A DNA stretch of 64,000 bases from assembly GCA_029204225.1 (NCBI GenBank), contig CM055107.1, forward strand, positions 2,035,218 through 2,099,217. Direction: 5' to 3'. A program made the position numbers and the translations under genes. Within the stretch, counting starts at the first letter, position 1. Every line of letters begins with the position of its first letter. The DNA comes from Diphasiastrum complanatum. Lineage: Eukaryota > Streptophyta > Lycopodiopsida > Lycopodiales > Lycopodiaceae. Under the pieces are notes generated by a model, which worked only from the letters and a program-made list of their open reading frames with translations, ran no database searches and was not told the DNA's origin. This document shows, in pieces, positions 10,420 through 23,935 of this stretch.

Positions 10420-12290
10420 ATGTGTTGAAAGATTCAAACTTTTTGTCAAAGATTAAAGACATGGTTGCCGCACCATTTTATTATCGAATTACAATGGTGT
10501 GTCAACTATCTGATGTTACCAAGCAACATAGGAATTTCTTGGGAGGCTTGGGAGTCAGTTTGGGATGGAGAGAATTTTTTATGGTTAAGGAAACAGTTTT
10601 CTATAGAACAGAAGGGTTGTTTGTGTTGGAGCATTTTACAAGGAAAATTTAAGGTTTCTCCAATTGAATCAATGGAATTGTATATAGGATCCACTTGTAT
10701 GTATGCTCTACAGTATATAAAACTTAAAGAATATCAATTTTTTGAGGACGAACATCGGAAGCGACAATTTTGGAAGAAGAAGTCACAATTTCATTTGTTT
10801 ATATCATCTGTTAGCGCAGATATCGTCTCCTCCAATGATTTTGAGCATCCGAAAAAACGGTTTCGAATGAATTGAATGCTATTGATAGCAATATTGAATA
10901 GTTTAGGATATTACAAGTGATCATTTGAGTAGTGAAAATGAAATCACTACATATAATAGACAATATATGATTGAATTCAAGCCATGTACAATTAGTTTTG
11001 ATGCATATTGAGATTGACACACAACACTTACATGAATATACATGTTTTTATACACAAATATACAATGTTAGGCCAAACCTAATCCAAGAGTACAAGGCTC
11101 CAAGCATGTCAACACTATTTTGGAAAAAACTATTAGTACTAAAAATAATCTATGTGCTACTTAGATTATTTGACATGCTCACATAAGGCAAGTGAGTGAG
11201 TGATTTAATTCATTCTTGTTGCAAAGACCAATGCTATTGATAATACTAAGATCATTCAATGGCCTAATAGTTCTTACAATTTGCATAAATCACAATAATA
11301 TAAAACGTTTTTTTTTTCTTGGGGCTAATCTTGAGGCTTAATACAAAACAATAACCAAGTAGTGTTATCTGGACATTATTAAAGCTAATATGTCTAGGTT
11401 TAACTACATAATACATAATGCCAAAGAATACGTGCATGTGTGAAAAAGGATATAACCTCTTGTGTCCTGATAAGTTTGGGCACTCGATCCTAAGTCCTTT
11501 TACAAACACATAAGGATAAAACCAATGCATTAACTTATATCATAAGGCTTTTGACCTATGTTTGGAAAAAAAAAATTTAGAGGTAAAGAGCAAACTTGAG
11601 TTGTATGTTGTACAAGTAATACTCTCATCGACCTCCATTAGTTATTATAGGTGGTAGCTCTTAATCTTTTGATTGGGCATAATTATATTAGATATTGTGT
11701 ATATGTTCTAAATTGCATGTGAGATTTGTGTATGAAGTGTTGTTGTTTTGAAAAATCGATTCTCATTGTTCATATTATTTTGATTATCTTCAAAAGGCCA
11801 ACTTGCAATTCTTAAGTCATCAAGATGATCAATAGATTTTTGAGCTAGAAAATTTAAAATAAAACTAATCATTTTTAACGCAATTGGCTTCAATACTTTG
11901 AATAGAATCATAAGTCAGCACTAAAGAGTTTCTATTGATGCTTTGGATTGGCCAAGCATTGATGTTCTCATTGATGTTGCATGCCACTCTATGATAATGC
12001 CATTGGATTTCATATTATTGTTATCATATTTGAGATGGTGTGCCACTTCTCCATTTACAATATCCATTTCTTACTCTCACTAATGCTTGGATTGGCCAAG
12101 CATTGTGATACATGTTGTTAATTCTAATAAGCTCCTACAACATCTTTTGTAGAATCTTTGAAAAACTAAAAAATAAATTGATAAAAATGTCCAAAATAAT
12201 AATAGTTGTATAAGGAGGTTCATTCTCATGGATAGAGGCTACTTATGTTCTAGTGGACACTTGTGTAGACTGCTAAGAAATTTCTTTTAA
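10420..12290. other. no recognisable gene
   Basis: An open frame at 10465-10875 (136 aa, Trp- and Phe-rich at first) matches nothing I recognise. The remainder is AT-rich with no domain, tRNA or terminal repeat that I can support. Confidence 0.35.
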
Positions 12291-12295
12291 AATCA

Positions 12296-12600
12296 GTGAC
12301 TGACATTTTCATTGCACACTTTCATGTCAGATTTAGAAGGTTCAGCCACCATGATCTACTGCTAAATGATATTATTTCTAAAGATGCAGCTATTAACATT
12401 TTTGGGCAGTGTATTAGGGTTATTACTCTTTGGAATATTTGGTTAGACAGAAACAATAGGGAATGGAATGGTGATTATGTCATCTTCCCCTTGCTTCTTT
12501 ATAAGGAGGCACATAAACTTTTTCATTTGTAAGTCATTAGTTCTTTTATTTGTACTTTGTATAAAGTCATTAATTTACGGTTAAATTTCTCGAGAGAAAA
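12296..12600 (+). pseudogene. LINE 3' end (zf-RVT region) fragment
   Basis: The frame at 12296-12532 ends in a segment containing LWNIWLDRNNREWNG. This matches the conserved tail of plant L1-type LINE reverse transcriptases (zf-RVT region, W-x-I-W-x-x-R-N-x-R). An A-rich run follows at about 12597-12607, as expected of a 3' end. Only about 80 codons remain, so this is a 5'-truncated dead insertion. Confidence 0.65.
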
Positions 12601-12609
12601 AAAAAATTC

Positions 12610-15190
12610 TCTTAACATTGATAGTTTCCTCTTTAGAAAACTTCATGAGAATTGAGTTATTTTATATTCAACCAAATCAATAGCTATGATTGTAATTTGC
12701 ATTTTCCTTATATAGTCGATACTTAAGTCATTTCTTCATGTTAATAAAGGACATTAAAAGCTAAAATTGTATCTTTTAAGTGCCAAACATGTGCAATACA
12801 CTACTGAAGCTTGGAAATAAAGTTAGTACCTAACAATCCAAAGATAACAATAATAAAATTTGCTTTTACAAAGTTTTGAGCAAAAAAAAAAAAAGTTATA
12901 CAAGTTGGAATACTTTGTACTAAAAAAGGGCCCTACATTCCATGTGTTTTTATTAAGATGATGTAAGAGATGAAAAACTTAAAGTAAGCCACACATTTCT
13001 ATGAAAGACAAACTAAGGATCCATGTTTAAGGCATGCAATATCCCTATAGCAATAGACAAAATATTATCACATAGTCACTCAATGCAATGATGAATTTCT
13101 AGTCCTCTATATGTTGTCTAGATCTCAAAGTAGTATCAAATATCATTCTATGGACCATAATGAAGCATCTTTCTAGCTTGTATTTTAGCTATGTCATCCA
13201 ATAATACCAAATAACCACAGCAAATGAATTTCAACATTGCCATGTCAACTCAATAAGTTTCATGCAAGTCTTTCATGCCAATCATTGTTTCATGAAAGTC
13301 TTTCATGCCAATCATTGTTACATGCATAACTTATAAAAACACATTTATGTAGTCTTTGTATGCATAACTCATATAGCATACATGCAACAATATAATTTTT
13401 TTGAAAGCTATGAATGGCAATTATGGTTTTGTTGGCTTGAGTAGATTAGAATTTGGAGGCTAAATGAGCTGGTTGTTGTAGGTAAAATGCTTTGTTATTG
13501 AATCTTTTTGACATAATTTGACATGTAAGCTCCTATAAGATTTCAACACATTTTGTACTATCATGTTTTTTAGAAAATGAATGTATTTGTGTTTTAGCTC
13601 TTTAGAAGTTGTATGCAAGGGGACCTTTATAAAAAACATGTAACATTATTAGATGTATGATATACAACTGGAACAAATATGCATTTCAATCTTCATGATG
13701 TGCCTACTAATTATAAAAAGTTACACTCAACAAGATTATGCACATGCCCAAAAAATAGTATAATTAACTTTACATCTTAAAGGTACAGGGCTTGATGGTG
13801 CATCTTTTCATATAATTAATTTGAGTAGACAAAGTCTACTCTTAAAAGTAATGCATGTTACAAATATATGTGCTTGTGTTGATTGATTGATAACACCAAG
13901 AACTTGATTAAAAAATTCCTACTAAAGTCATGAGCTATGTTTTGAATACAACAAACATACATGTCCTTTAACTACTCAAACATCACTCTAACAAAAAGTC
14001 TAATGTGCTCACTTACGCATGTGACACAACTATCGTGTTTCACTAGATTCACATAAGTCTATTGTTGGAATAGAGCCTTGTGGGTGTGAATTTACTATGA
14101 GAGTAGAATATCCATCTATGATTGTTTTACATGTGTTCAAGAGAGAGAAGAAGCCCCATAAAAAAAATAATGTTGAGGACAATTGAAGCAACAATTGCAA
14201 GTGCATATACCTGCATCGTTGGCTCAGTTTGTACATAAGGTGAAGGAAAGACATATAGAAAGTGCAAGGATTGACCAAGGTGCAAGCAGCTCCTACGACG
14301 GATGGAGATTTTTTTGTTAAGTCAAAACCTCCAAAGGTGCAAAAGCCATCTATTGCGGCACAAAGGAGTCAAATTTCATATCTGTTCCTCCTTCTCTTTG
14401 GGATCGTCTGCCTTTGTACATATTCGACAACATAGAATCTTTGAGTTCGAGCTATATCGCGTCAATGGTGCGGCACTGCTTGACAACACTAATGACACAA
14501 CACAAATTATGTGTCATTGTTCTATTCTTGGAGCAAAGCATCAAAGAAGGAGTCAAAGGGAGCCTAATGGCAATGCATGACGTACAATGCTCAGTTTTTG
14601 AAGGATATCATGAGAACGGCACCCACTTGAAACAAGGCAATGTTTCAGTTCAAAATTTGCAGCCTGTACCTATTTGTTCTATATAATGCAGAGGAGCCAA
14701 ACGATATAAGTGCATGTGTGCGAAAAATTTAAGTTCCTGAAATTGTGTTTTGGCGATAGTGGAAAACACTCAAAAAATTATGTGATGTGCAAGCCATCTC
14801 ACAAGAAAAGAGCAAAGCATTGGAAATGCATGAACATCATCGTTGAGTCCTTCTCTGCTCCTGTTGGAAGTAAATCTAGTTTGTAATTGTTGGTCTACCA
14901 AGCTTCAAACGGGAATGCGGAAATAAAGAACAATGATGAAGCACTAAGGATTACCGTATGTCTGTCACATCTGCATCTAATGCAGGATTTCTTGTCACCA
15001 CCTTGCGGTTTATGCTTGCTTCTTCTTTTCCATTTGCCCTCTTGATCTCCCTCTTTCTGTTGACTCCAATTTGATCTTCAAGATGACTCCCTCTTAGGAT
15101 GAGGCTTTTTCTTGTGCTAATCTCTGTTGCTGTAGAGAGCCTAATCTGACTCGTTTTTGTCGTCGTAGTGCTCTCGAGCCTCTACTTCTT
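12610..15190. other. AT-rich stretch without a gene
   Basis: No domain-bearing frame was found. A 30-bp direct duplication (GTCTTTCATGCCAATCATTG core) lies at about 13263-13322. Frames at 14030-14686 look incidental. Confidence 0.4.
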
Positions 15191-15217
15191 CCTTGATGTC
15201 AATAATAGATAGCCTTC

Positions 15218-15987
15218 TCAAGAGTCGTTTGAGGATCTTTGGCCAGTAGAGTTCAGGTAGTCTAGAATGATCTTGGTAGAGAGCGTAGAAGGTATGTGAG
15301 TTTCTTTTCTTGTGAGGTTGTGTGCTCTGCTCTGGTGTTGTGTAAAGACAGGAACATGTTCTTCATCTTCCTGATGAAGCTCGTGAGATCTTTGCCATCC
15401 CATCTTAGATAGGTAAGTTGATCTTCCAGATGCATGATTTGATTACGTGGCTTGGTAGAAGGTATGTGAATTGCTTTTCTTGTGAGGCTGTGTGCTCTGC
15501 TCTAGCGTTGTGTAAAGACAAGAACATGTTTTTCATCTTTCTGATGAAGCTCGTGAGATCTTTGCCATCCCATCTTAGATAAGTAAGCTGATCTTCCATA
15601 TGCATGATTTGATTACGTGACTTGGTTTGAAATCTGGTGATGAGTCCCACACCTATCTTGCGTTGGAGATAAATGTGAGGTCAAGAGTGATGCTATCTTC
15701 GATGGAAGAGGATATGAGATCTACCGCTTTGTCATTCTTTTCCTTCCACTCATGAGTTCTTTGTATGTGCTGACAGACATCTCCTCGGTGCCGTCCACCC
15801 AGGGCCATAAAGCTTCTCCTCTCAAGATGAGGGAAGTCTTCACTTTCCAGGCCAAGAAAATTGACCCATCTACCTCTAGAACTGTGCATATAAGAATTGG
15901 ATGTTGATGATTGAAGCCATAGTTGAGGAACCAGGCTCTGATACTGGAATGTATACAATTTTTGAACGCGAACGTGAGCTTAGACAA
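15218..15987 (-). pseudogene. antisense copia gag fragment
   Basis: Read on the minus strand from about 15987, the sequence encodes FLAWKVKTSLILRGEALW and WVDGTEE. These resemble the N-terminal part of copia gag (Retrotran_gag_2/UBN2 type: a Trp-bearing K-V-K segment, then a W-x-x-V-D-G-T-E segment). Further on come WDGKDLTSFIRKMKNMFLSL-type residues, similar to the gag helical region. Stops and frameshifts separate the parts, and a 170-bp tandem duplication at 15285-15624 repeats the last segment. No LTR or pol could be attached to it. Confidence 0.7.
15285..15624. repeat. 170-bp tandem duplication in antisense gag
   Basis: Copies at 15285-15454 and 15455-15624 begin GTAGAAGGTATGTGA and end GATTACGTG(G/A)CTTG. 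They differ at a modest number of positions. The period is not a multiple of three, so the gag frame changes between copies. Confidence 0.93.
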
Positions 15988-16238
15988 AGTCGATCTTTGT
16001 AGTTGTAGCTATTGCTCCAGACTACAATCAATCATCTTCTGAACATTGTAGATCTGATGTTAATTTATAAACATTAGATATTGTTTAATCAGCAATTAAT
16101 AACTGAGAAACAACGGAAGCTATATCTACTATAAGCAAGCATCACAAATCATTCACAAATTGTACACAATTGACAAAATGCTGCAACTCATCTATTATCA
16201 AAATTAAGTTTACAACATGAAACGCTAAGTGTTGTCTG

Positions 16239-16942
16239 TTTCCCAGATCAGCGACGGACGCAAGTTGAGACGCACGCGCATGCAGGGTGACCGCTTGATC
16301 GAGGTGAGTTAGTGACTTTATTAGTATTGCTTGATGTACTTGCGTTTCAAATGAACTTATTTGACAAATACATAAGTTTGCTAACCATGCCCGTTTGTTT
16401 TTATAGGTGAACCCTGTCTCCTACAAGGTACATACGACAGGAGGAGTGGATGGATGAGGGTGATACAGAGGCAGAGGATGAGGGTGAGCATGAGGGGGGG
16501 GGGGAGACATGCAGCCCTTATTCATAGACCCCGATGCCGAGACACAGGAGAAGCCAGTCGTTCCTGCACCTAGACATAGAGGGTGCGACCTAGACGTTCC
16601 AGGAGGGGGGGGGGGCTGGGGGCCTGGTTTGTAGAGAGGACTGGAGTTTCACAGGCAGTTGAGGGCCAGGTCGGCTCTGAGTTTATAGGGCCTTCCCAAA
16701 GTACGAGATCACAATTGAGAGGGCGACCTGGAGGTAGCGGAGGAGGAGCAGTTGGAGCCAGCCAGGAGGGGGCAGGAGGGAGAGAGAGAGGGAGAGGGAG
16801 AGGTAGGAGACAGGGAAGAGACAGAGGCGGACGCAGAGGCTCACCACGACACATGACACCCTCAGTGTCATCTACAGATTCCTTGTTTGGCAGTTCCACG
16901 GACACTAATGACTCAGACTTTGAGTTAGAGGACGATTGTTAG
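16239..16942 (+). CDS. possible terminal exons of an RG-rich acidic-tailed protein
   Basis: A segment near 16249-16301 reads as SDGRKLRRTRMQGDRLIE and ends at a good donor (GAG|GTGAGT at about 16302). An acceptor-like TTTTTATAG precedes GTGAACCCTG at about 16408. Downstream, 16583-16942 is open without an ATG start (the first codon is GTG). It encodes an Arg/Gly-rich stretch (GRERGRGRGRRQGRDRGG) and an acidic Ser/Asp tail before a stop at 16940-16942. Between 16440 and 16580 the frame contains stops and G-runs. I do not recognise the family. It may be the 3' end of a gene or of a transposon-encoded gene that has decayed. Exon joining is inferred. Confidence 0.3.
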
Positions 16943-17122
16943 TTAGTGTTAAGAGACATTATTTATCGGACATCACTCTATTTTTTTTTTGGCCTTGAGC
17001 CCGACATTAAATATTTTCACGTTTTTACATTGTGTCCTATCGGTTTGTGTTTCGATATGATTTTTTTCTAGGATGGTCTATTTCAATAGGTAATTCGGTA
17101 TGATTTTTTTCTAGCATGGTCT

Positions 17123-17126
<4 letters not shown>

Positions 17127-17192
<66 letters not shown>

Positions 17193-17194
17193 GA
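17127..17194. repeat. (GA)n microsatellite
   Basis: GA dinucleotide tract, uninterrupted from 17127 to 17184, then one C interruption and a few more repeats. Confidence 0.98.
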
Positions 17195-17199
17195 TTCAA

Positions 17200-18990
17200 T
17201 ATGCTTTCAATGCTTTGCTTTGCACATGATTTCATTTCACACAATACTGGTAACTGTAGAAAATGATATAATATTGAAAAATAAGTTAACGGACGACAGT
17301 GGTCCTAAAATTGATGGCAAACTTGATAAATGAACTGCCCTTTAAAAAACCTTCCATTTGATACCCATATTGGTATTAAAAAAATTTCAAAAAAAAAAAA
17401 ATACGTTCCAGGAAATCCTAATGGGAATTTCCGGAATGCATTCCGGTTCCGGATCGCGTTCCGGATCGTGGCCTGCAACCTTGGTTTTGGATAATCACCT
17501 AGTTATACAATAGTGTTATGGAGTCTTCATTGTGAGATTATGTTCCAAAGTTGTTTTGGTCGGCATCATCTACCAATAACAAAGAGACTAATCATCCTTT
17601 TGAAAATGCCAGAGTCATGGATCATATCAATCAAGGATGGTGGAGATCTTGTGAGATGGTGTGATTGAAGCTCTTGCGATTTCATCACCCTTGGATAAAG
17701 GCAAAGCCCAGGCTATCATGTCAGGCACATGTCAAAATACAGAAGATTGTATTTCAAGCAAAGAATTTGCCTGCTGTCATTGCATACCAAGGCAATCATT
17801 GACTCTCAATCCTTTGTGAAGATCTTTTATAAGAAAATAGAAGATCCGTCATTACAATTTCAGTGACATCAATGTTCCAATATCCTGATCATACATTATG
17901 AGTTATATCACTCAAGGTACCATATCAGTGCGACAGCACAAGTAATAGCTCATCTGCAAGCAGGAAGATTAATGCCATGAAACTATTGATTGGTATAATC
18001 GTGCAACTCCATCTAGAAGATGAAAAACAATATATTTAGGGAATAGATATGAAAAAAACATGATCAATACGAATAGATGACAGAAAAGGCCTCTATATTA
18101 AATCAAAAGGCAACATACTCGCAACTACATCAGGGATGTCTCAAAGGGTAAAAAGACCTGTGTGAGTTATGGAGATTGTAATAGGAAACTTACTAACATT
18201 CCAACATCCATTATAAAGATACTTGCTTGATTATTCTATGTAGTCATGTATGGAAGCAACAGCAGTTATATATATAGAGGTAAAATAATAAGCACAGAAT
18301 ATCACCAAAAAGCAAAAAATGTACTCTCAAAGGACAAATAATTCTCCAGCTGGATACTTTATTAACCTTCCATTCAAACGAATCTGATATACATTACTAT
18401 TTGCAGCTTTTGCTGGTCCAAAATACTGTAGCCAAATTCTGGTTACAATCTGATCTGCTGGACTTTCCCAACTTATTTTGCCGAAACTACAATTTTGATA
18501 CCCGCTCCACTGACATTATTGGATATGAATGGATTGGGAACTAAAATGGTGGCATCAGCTTAAAGAATAACCTAGCAATGTAGTACAAAATTAACACAAA
18601 TAATAAATAGGGATAAGCCAGCTACCAAATTAATAGAATGGCAAATCCATATGATCTAACACACTATTCACTGCCTTTGAACCAAATTACAACTTAGTCC
18701 ATAGGCCTTTTGTGATGTTACCTTTTGATCAAGTGAAATGTATCCTTGGTACACCATTGACGGCAAAGCAGTTTTTCATCCTCAAATTCAGCCATGTTAG
18801 CTAGCAAAACATCCTGGACCTCAACATTCCACAAGACAACTCTCACTTCAAGAAAAACACTCCTTGGAGATGAATTTTCTGCTCTTGAATGGAATTGACG
18901 ATTTTACTAGCCTTGAGTTTGTAAGCAGATTGAAGTACGGACTTCCCAACTCAGGTGCACTCTCTCTGTTGGTAGATAAGCATAGGCACA
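17200..18990. other. intergenic, includes probable CSLC 3' UTR
   Basis: No coding domain was found. Several TTCCGG-rich short palindromes lie at about 17404-17470. The part next to 19011 is on the downstream side of the minus-strand CSLC gene and probably holds its 3' UTR, but no single poly(A) signal can be chosen. Confidence 0.4.
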
Positions 18991-19011
18991 CCTGTAGTCT
19001 TAATGTGTACT

Positions 19012-22000
19012 TCAGCTTATCTGCTCTCCTATCAAGTCAAGGCCAATCACAAGGAAAGATATTCCTTGGAAAAGCAAAAAGTAAAAGTGCACCCCTTGAG
19101 CTGATAGTAAGCTCCTGGCTGCCGCAGTCAACAAAAGAAAGGCCAGGGTAAGTTCTTTTCTGTACAGTCGATTTGCTTTCTTCTTTATTGATTTAGGTTT
19201 TTGTTCTTGTAGCTTTGACAAGGCCTCAATGCCAGACTCGGATGCCACTCTGTGATGTCGTGAAAGCTGTGAGCTAGGTTGCAATTCTTTCTCCACAAAA
19301 GCTAGCAAATCTGCCTCCGAAGCTCTTCCTGACTTCTTGGTGACCACCCACTCATAGGCACTTCCAAATTGAAGCAATCCCGAAATCATAGCATTGAACT
19401 TGGTTACAGACATCGTGTTTTCAAATAGAAGATATGGAACAAGGAAAGGAAATGATTTTGGAGCAGGGAGTACATTCAAAAATGACATTGTTGCAGGGAT
19501 ATAACATATGACCCAAACAGGCAAATGGGACTCTGGAACAAACATCGTCATGGGAAGAATGATGCAAAACAGTGTAAATGAATAGAAGGGCAAGATAAGT
19601 TTCCGCAGTAAAAAGAAAAGGAAGATAAGGTTTGACTTTTTCCACCAAGATATCTGCAAAGAGAATTTTCAGCAAACTATTAGCACAAATATAAAAGAAA
19701 TTACTTCACTTCACATACGCATAAAAGTAGAAAGAGAAGAAATCCACCTTGGAACGAAGTATGTCCATAAAGCAGAGACGAAAGAGCTGCATAGGACCTG
19801 AGTGCCATCGATGCTGTTGCTTCCTATAAGCTTCATATGACTCTGGTAGTTCGCAGAGGCACTGAGCAGAAAAACCATTCAAAAGATGTAAAACTAATGC
19901 CCTAATAAAGAACCAAAACATGTTTAAAAGTATGCAATTAATAGAGTGCAATTCTTAGCCCATGTATGCTTACTTCTAACTTTGATGGCCCACAATAATA
20001 TGAATGCTAGCAAATGATAAAAGCTTTAGAATTGAAAGGTCACAAGACATTGAACTATAAAAAAAATCCGAATGGCAACTAAGTCTTGGCTCCAAAGACC
20101 TCATTGGTCCAAGTATTTAAGATAACAATAACAATGTAGAGCTGCAGATATAACTGAAAAAACATCACTATTTTGGAAAAGCTGCAAGCGAGGAGTATGT
20201 GATGCAATTCAAGTTGAACATACTCACAAAGAATCACAATTTGAAATTCTTTGAATCAAACCAAATAGTTTCAAGACTCAATTTTAAGTTTTGCAAAACA
20301 AAGTCCAGTTCCAAAATGTCATTGTGTTGCTGAAAATTTGTGCACAGTGACTAGGCTTGCTGAAAATTCATGTGATGATAGGTTACAAGTGATTTACAGG
20401 TAATTGGAATCCACAGGTTCCTGGTTTAGACTCTAGAGTATCAGTCACTGTATAACCCATCTCCCAATCTGTATTTCTGTTTAGTATTATCATGAAACTT
20501 GAGTTTTTAGCATGATCTAACATCCTGATTTCCTACAACCTCCAGAAACGTCAATTTTTCCAACCAAAGCTAGCAACTTTTCTTCAAAAAAAAACTGCTC
20601 AATTTGAATCTTTTAGATTCTCTTCAGATCGATTCAAATCAATTTCATTCTGGTAACTAGGAATAACATGCCCAAATCCCTTCAAGTTCAGTAGATCAAT
20701 GAGATCAACAGACATAAACACTGTGTTATCAAAACCACCTTCAAAGATATTAGCTTTTTCTGGCTGCATAGAGCTATTCCTTCACAGAAGGCCCAAAAAC
20801 TCAGATTCCTCAAGAGAATATGCTGTCGTAAGATGGCAGATTACCAGTCCTATGATAAATTTTCAGTCTTTGAGTCACAATAAACGATGTAAATCGCTAA
20901 ATTTAGTACAAGCAACACAAGGCATGCATAAAAAGCAGCTCAGAAGATTAATCATGCAACAAGAAAGCTCCGTTTGGAGATAATTAAAAGGAAAAGGGAT
21001 CAAGCGTACAAAAAGTCAAGGGTGCAGGTGGGAACTCTAGAAATCCATGGACACCTAAGGAATTCTGAAAGATTCTAAGAGCCTACCAATGTGGGGGAGA
21101 AGGCAATTATGGTTATTGTTCATCAACTGAAGTAAGGTGCGTGGGGGGGGGAGAGAGAGAGAGAGAGCTTCCATGATTCCTTGTCAGGGAGTCAGCGTTT
21201 TCCTAAAATTTGCCTTCAAGATAGAATGATATATTTGCCCACGGCAACAATGTGAAAACAGGAGAATGGTGCTTAAAGAAGGCTTCCACAAGAACAAAGA
21301 GAAACATAAAAGTGCCTAGAATTAAAATTTCATTTTCTTCTTTTTGGAAGTGTTCTGATCTTATTGTGAAACACCATCTTTTCCAACTAAGAGCTTGAAA
21401 TTACCGGAGAATTAATGGTTAACGGTTCTGCTCTTTGGTGACAATTTTAAAAACTCAGCTGATCAGTCATGATTTGATGTTTTTCCTGAAGGATATAAAT
21501 ACAATCAGACTTCACAGATTTCAATACTTAAGGCAGAGATTGATCAGCTACTAGACAGCCGAACTTCCTACTATTTTTAAGTATCATTTCCTCTCTGATG
21601 GCTGAATATACCAGAGATCTTTCACGAAAATAGTAGTTAATTTGCAAGAATCTAAGGACAGAATAGTCCTTGAAGGAAGTAAGGGATAACTGCATCTATG
21701 AGTTTTACTGACATGCATAAAGAAGGAATTGACTGCACGCAAACAGACAAGCGACCATTGAAAGACAAAATAACCGCTGCATGCATGGCTGAAAAATCTA
21801 GAAGCAGGAGAGCCAGCAATTCATGAGTCTAACCTCTCACAAAGTCAATATGGTTGTTAGTCTGCCGAGAGTTTTCTTGTGGTGATTAAATTTCTCTATT
21901 ATGTGTCCTCCATTTCATTGCATGTGAATGCAACGTATTCCCTGGTCTCCAATGAATTCTCTGTCATCTAACATATTGCAGTACTTCGTTGGCAATCATG

Positions 22001-23935
22001 TTTTAATTCATATCCAATAGAGGCTACTGAGATTAAGATGGCCACTGAGAAGTAGGGGTATTGATCAATACCTCTACATCATTAAGGAAAATGAACTTCC
22101 AGCCATGTAAGTGTGCTCGTACTGCTATGTCCATGTCTTCTACAGTGGTTCTTTCTAACCAACCTCCTGATTCTTCAAGTGCTTTGATCTTCCAGACTCC
22201 AGCTGTTCCATTGAATCCAAAAAAATTAAGGAAAACTCCGTTCACCTGCTGCTCTACCTCAAAATGAAATGACAGATTCATGTTTTGCAGCCTGGTCAAC
22301 AGATTTTCCTCCTTATTCACAAAAGCCCAACGAGCTTGTACCAGGGCAAGCTGTGGGTCTTCCTGCAAGCAGAAAGCCGGATAGATCAGCCACATTACCA
22401 TTTGCATTTTCTGAACAAGCTACTTTGGTACAAAGCATGCTTCATATTCTCTGACATTAAAGATTAACGCATGAAAATCACCTTGAAATGTGGGATTGTA
22501 CGTTTCAAGAAGTCAGCTTTTGGCTGAAAATCGGCATCAAAAATGGCCACAAATTCATATTCCTTCACATACTCGCAGCTCATTGCAGACTTAAGATTTC
22601 CTGCCTTATAGCCAGTGCGAATGACACGATGCCTGTACACAATATTAGTGCCTTTCTGGTGCCATTTCAGTACCTCTGCCTTAATGAGAGACTGTATGTC
22701 CACATCATCCGAGTCGTCGAGCACTTGCACCATCATGCGATGTCGAGGCCAATCTAGCTGGCACACTGCTGAGATTGATTGTTCATATACCTGCACAGAT
22801 AAAGATGCAAGGAGCTTGGTTAGTTACTATAAACCATAAACACTGCCACGGATGTTTGATGTCAATGGCCATGATGGACCCAAAAAATAATGAATTGATG
22901 AATAAGTATATGCCTTCACCAAGAAAGTTGGTAAAATGCTGCCACCATTAAAATCCGGCTAGAAACATAGATAGGAGATTCCTTTCTACTGCTCACACAC
23001 ATCTAGAATCAGCTACTCCACTTTGCAATATTTCTAGGGCAAATATCAACGGTAGACTTAACAACATAAAAGTGAAATGTTCATTATGGCCACAAATAAA
23101 ATGCAAACTGAATAACATACCAAAACATCAGCTATTTTTCTAGTGATTTAGCTATCCTGGCAAGCCTGCCCATCAATACTGTATAAGCAAATCTGGACAG
23201 ATCAAAAGGACAGATCTGTACCTCTCTTTCATTGCACATTGGGATCTGGACGAGCACCATCGGGTAGCCATTTCCAGGCTGTTCCAAATCATCAGACTCA
23301 AGGAACTGCATATTGGCCTGCGGCTTGATTTTCTTGAACTTGATCCATAAACAGCCCAGGCAAAGGATGATTCTGTCAGCACTCTGGATGAGAAACAGGA
23401 TGATGCACGAATCAGCCAAAAACTGAAGAGGGGGAGCAATGTGGTTGGCCCTAACATATACCCAAGAAACATAGAATGAATGCAACAAGCTCTGCAAACC
23501 AAACGTGGTGGGCATGTGCAAATGGGGCCGATTAAAATGCCAACCCATCATATAGGCAGCAACCTCCACACACAACATGAACAATGCAAACATTAGAAAG
23601 CCTCTGATAAACTTGAAAAGTTTTCCCTTTTGGGGTTTCTCCAAACTAGCTTCCACTCCTTGTTCCAAGATCAGGCGCTTCTTGATCGCCGCGAGTAGTG
23701 CCCACATTCCATGGGCCATCCAGGCAATACATCCAGCAGCACGATGGGCTTTCAGTAGCAGCACCCAAGTCATCTGCTTTGCATTCTTGCCCCTGCCCTT
23801 ATCTGCTGCAAATCCAGGATTCGGACTCTCCAGCTCCAGCATAGACCAATTCGGGTTTTCCAGTTTCACCACCACTGGTGTGCCCTTATGGGCTTCCTTT
23901 GACCACCAATCCACGAAATCAAAATTAGGTGCCAT
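19012..23935 (-). CDS. CSLC: cellulose synthase-like C (xyloglucan beta-1,4-glucan synthase)
   Basis: This is a complete minus-strand gene. Exons are 23935-23222, 22790-22482, 22362-22072, 19861-19748 and 19653-19012. All introns are GT-AG and all junctions are phase 0, giving 689 aa, the usual CSLC length. CSLC enzymes are Golgi GT2 glycosyltransferases that polymerise UDP-glucose into the beta-1,4-glucan backbone of xyloglucan. Visible motifs are LDDSDD near residue 263, DADFQP near 323, TVEDMD near 415 and QQHRW at 453-457: the D, D, D, QxxRW set of processive GT2 enzymes. Hydrophobic segments lie near residues 108-130 and 175-200 and in the last 200 residues, which fits the family topology. 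The start ATG at 23933-23935 opens the conserved [12 protein letters not shown] terminus. Introns measure 431, 119, 2210 and 94 bp. No inactivating change was seen. Which CSLC paralogue it is cannot be decided here. Confidence 0.97.
19862..22071 (-). other. large third intron of CSLC
   Basis: This 2.2-kb intron separates the TVED exon from the QxxRW exon. It begins GTATTGATCA and ends with TTTTCTGCTCAG on the minus strand. No transposon domain or RNA gene was recognised in it. A small G-run/GA tract lies at about 21143-21168. Confidence 0.9.

Noticed and set aside
16570-16905. Minus-strand Pro/Leu-rich frame opposite the RG-rich frame
   Set aside because: It is a compositional shadow of the GGA/GAG-rich plus strand.
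22061-22839. Plus-strand frames opposite CSLC exons 2 and 3
   Set aside because: They are antisense shadows of a well-supported conserved gene.
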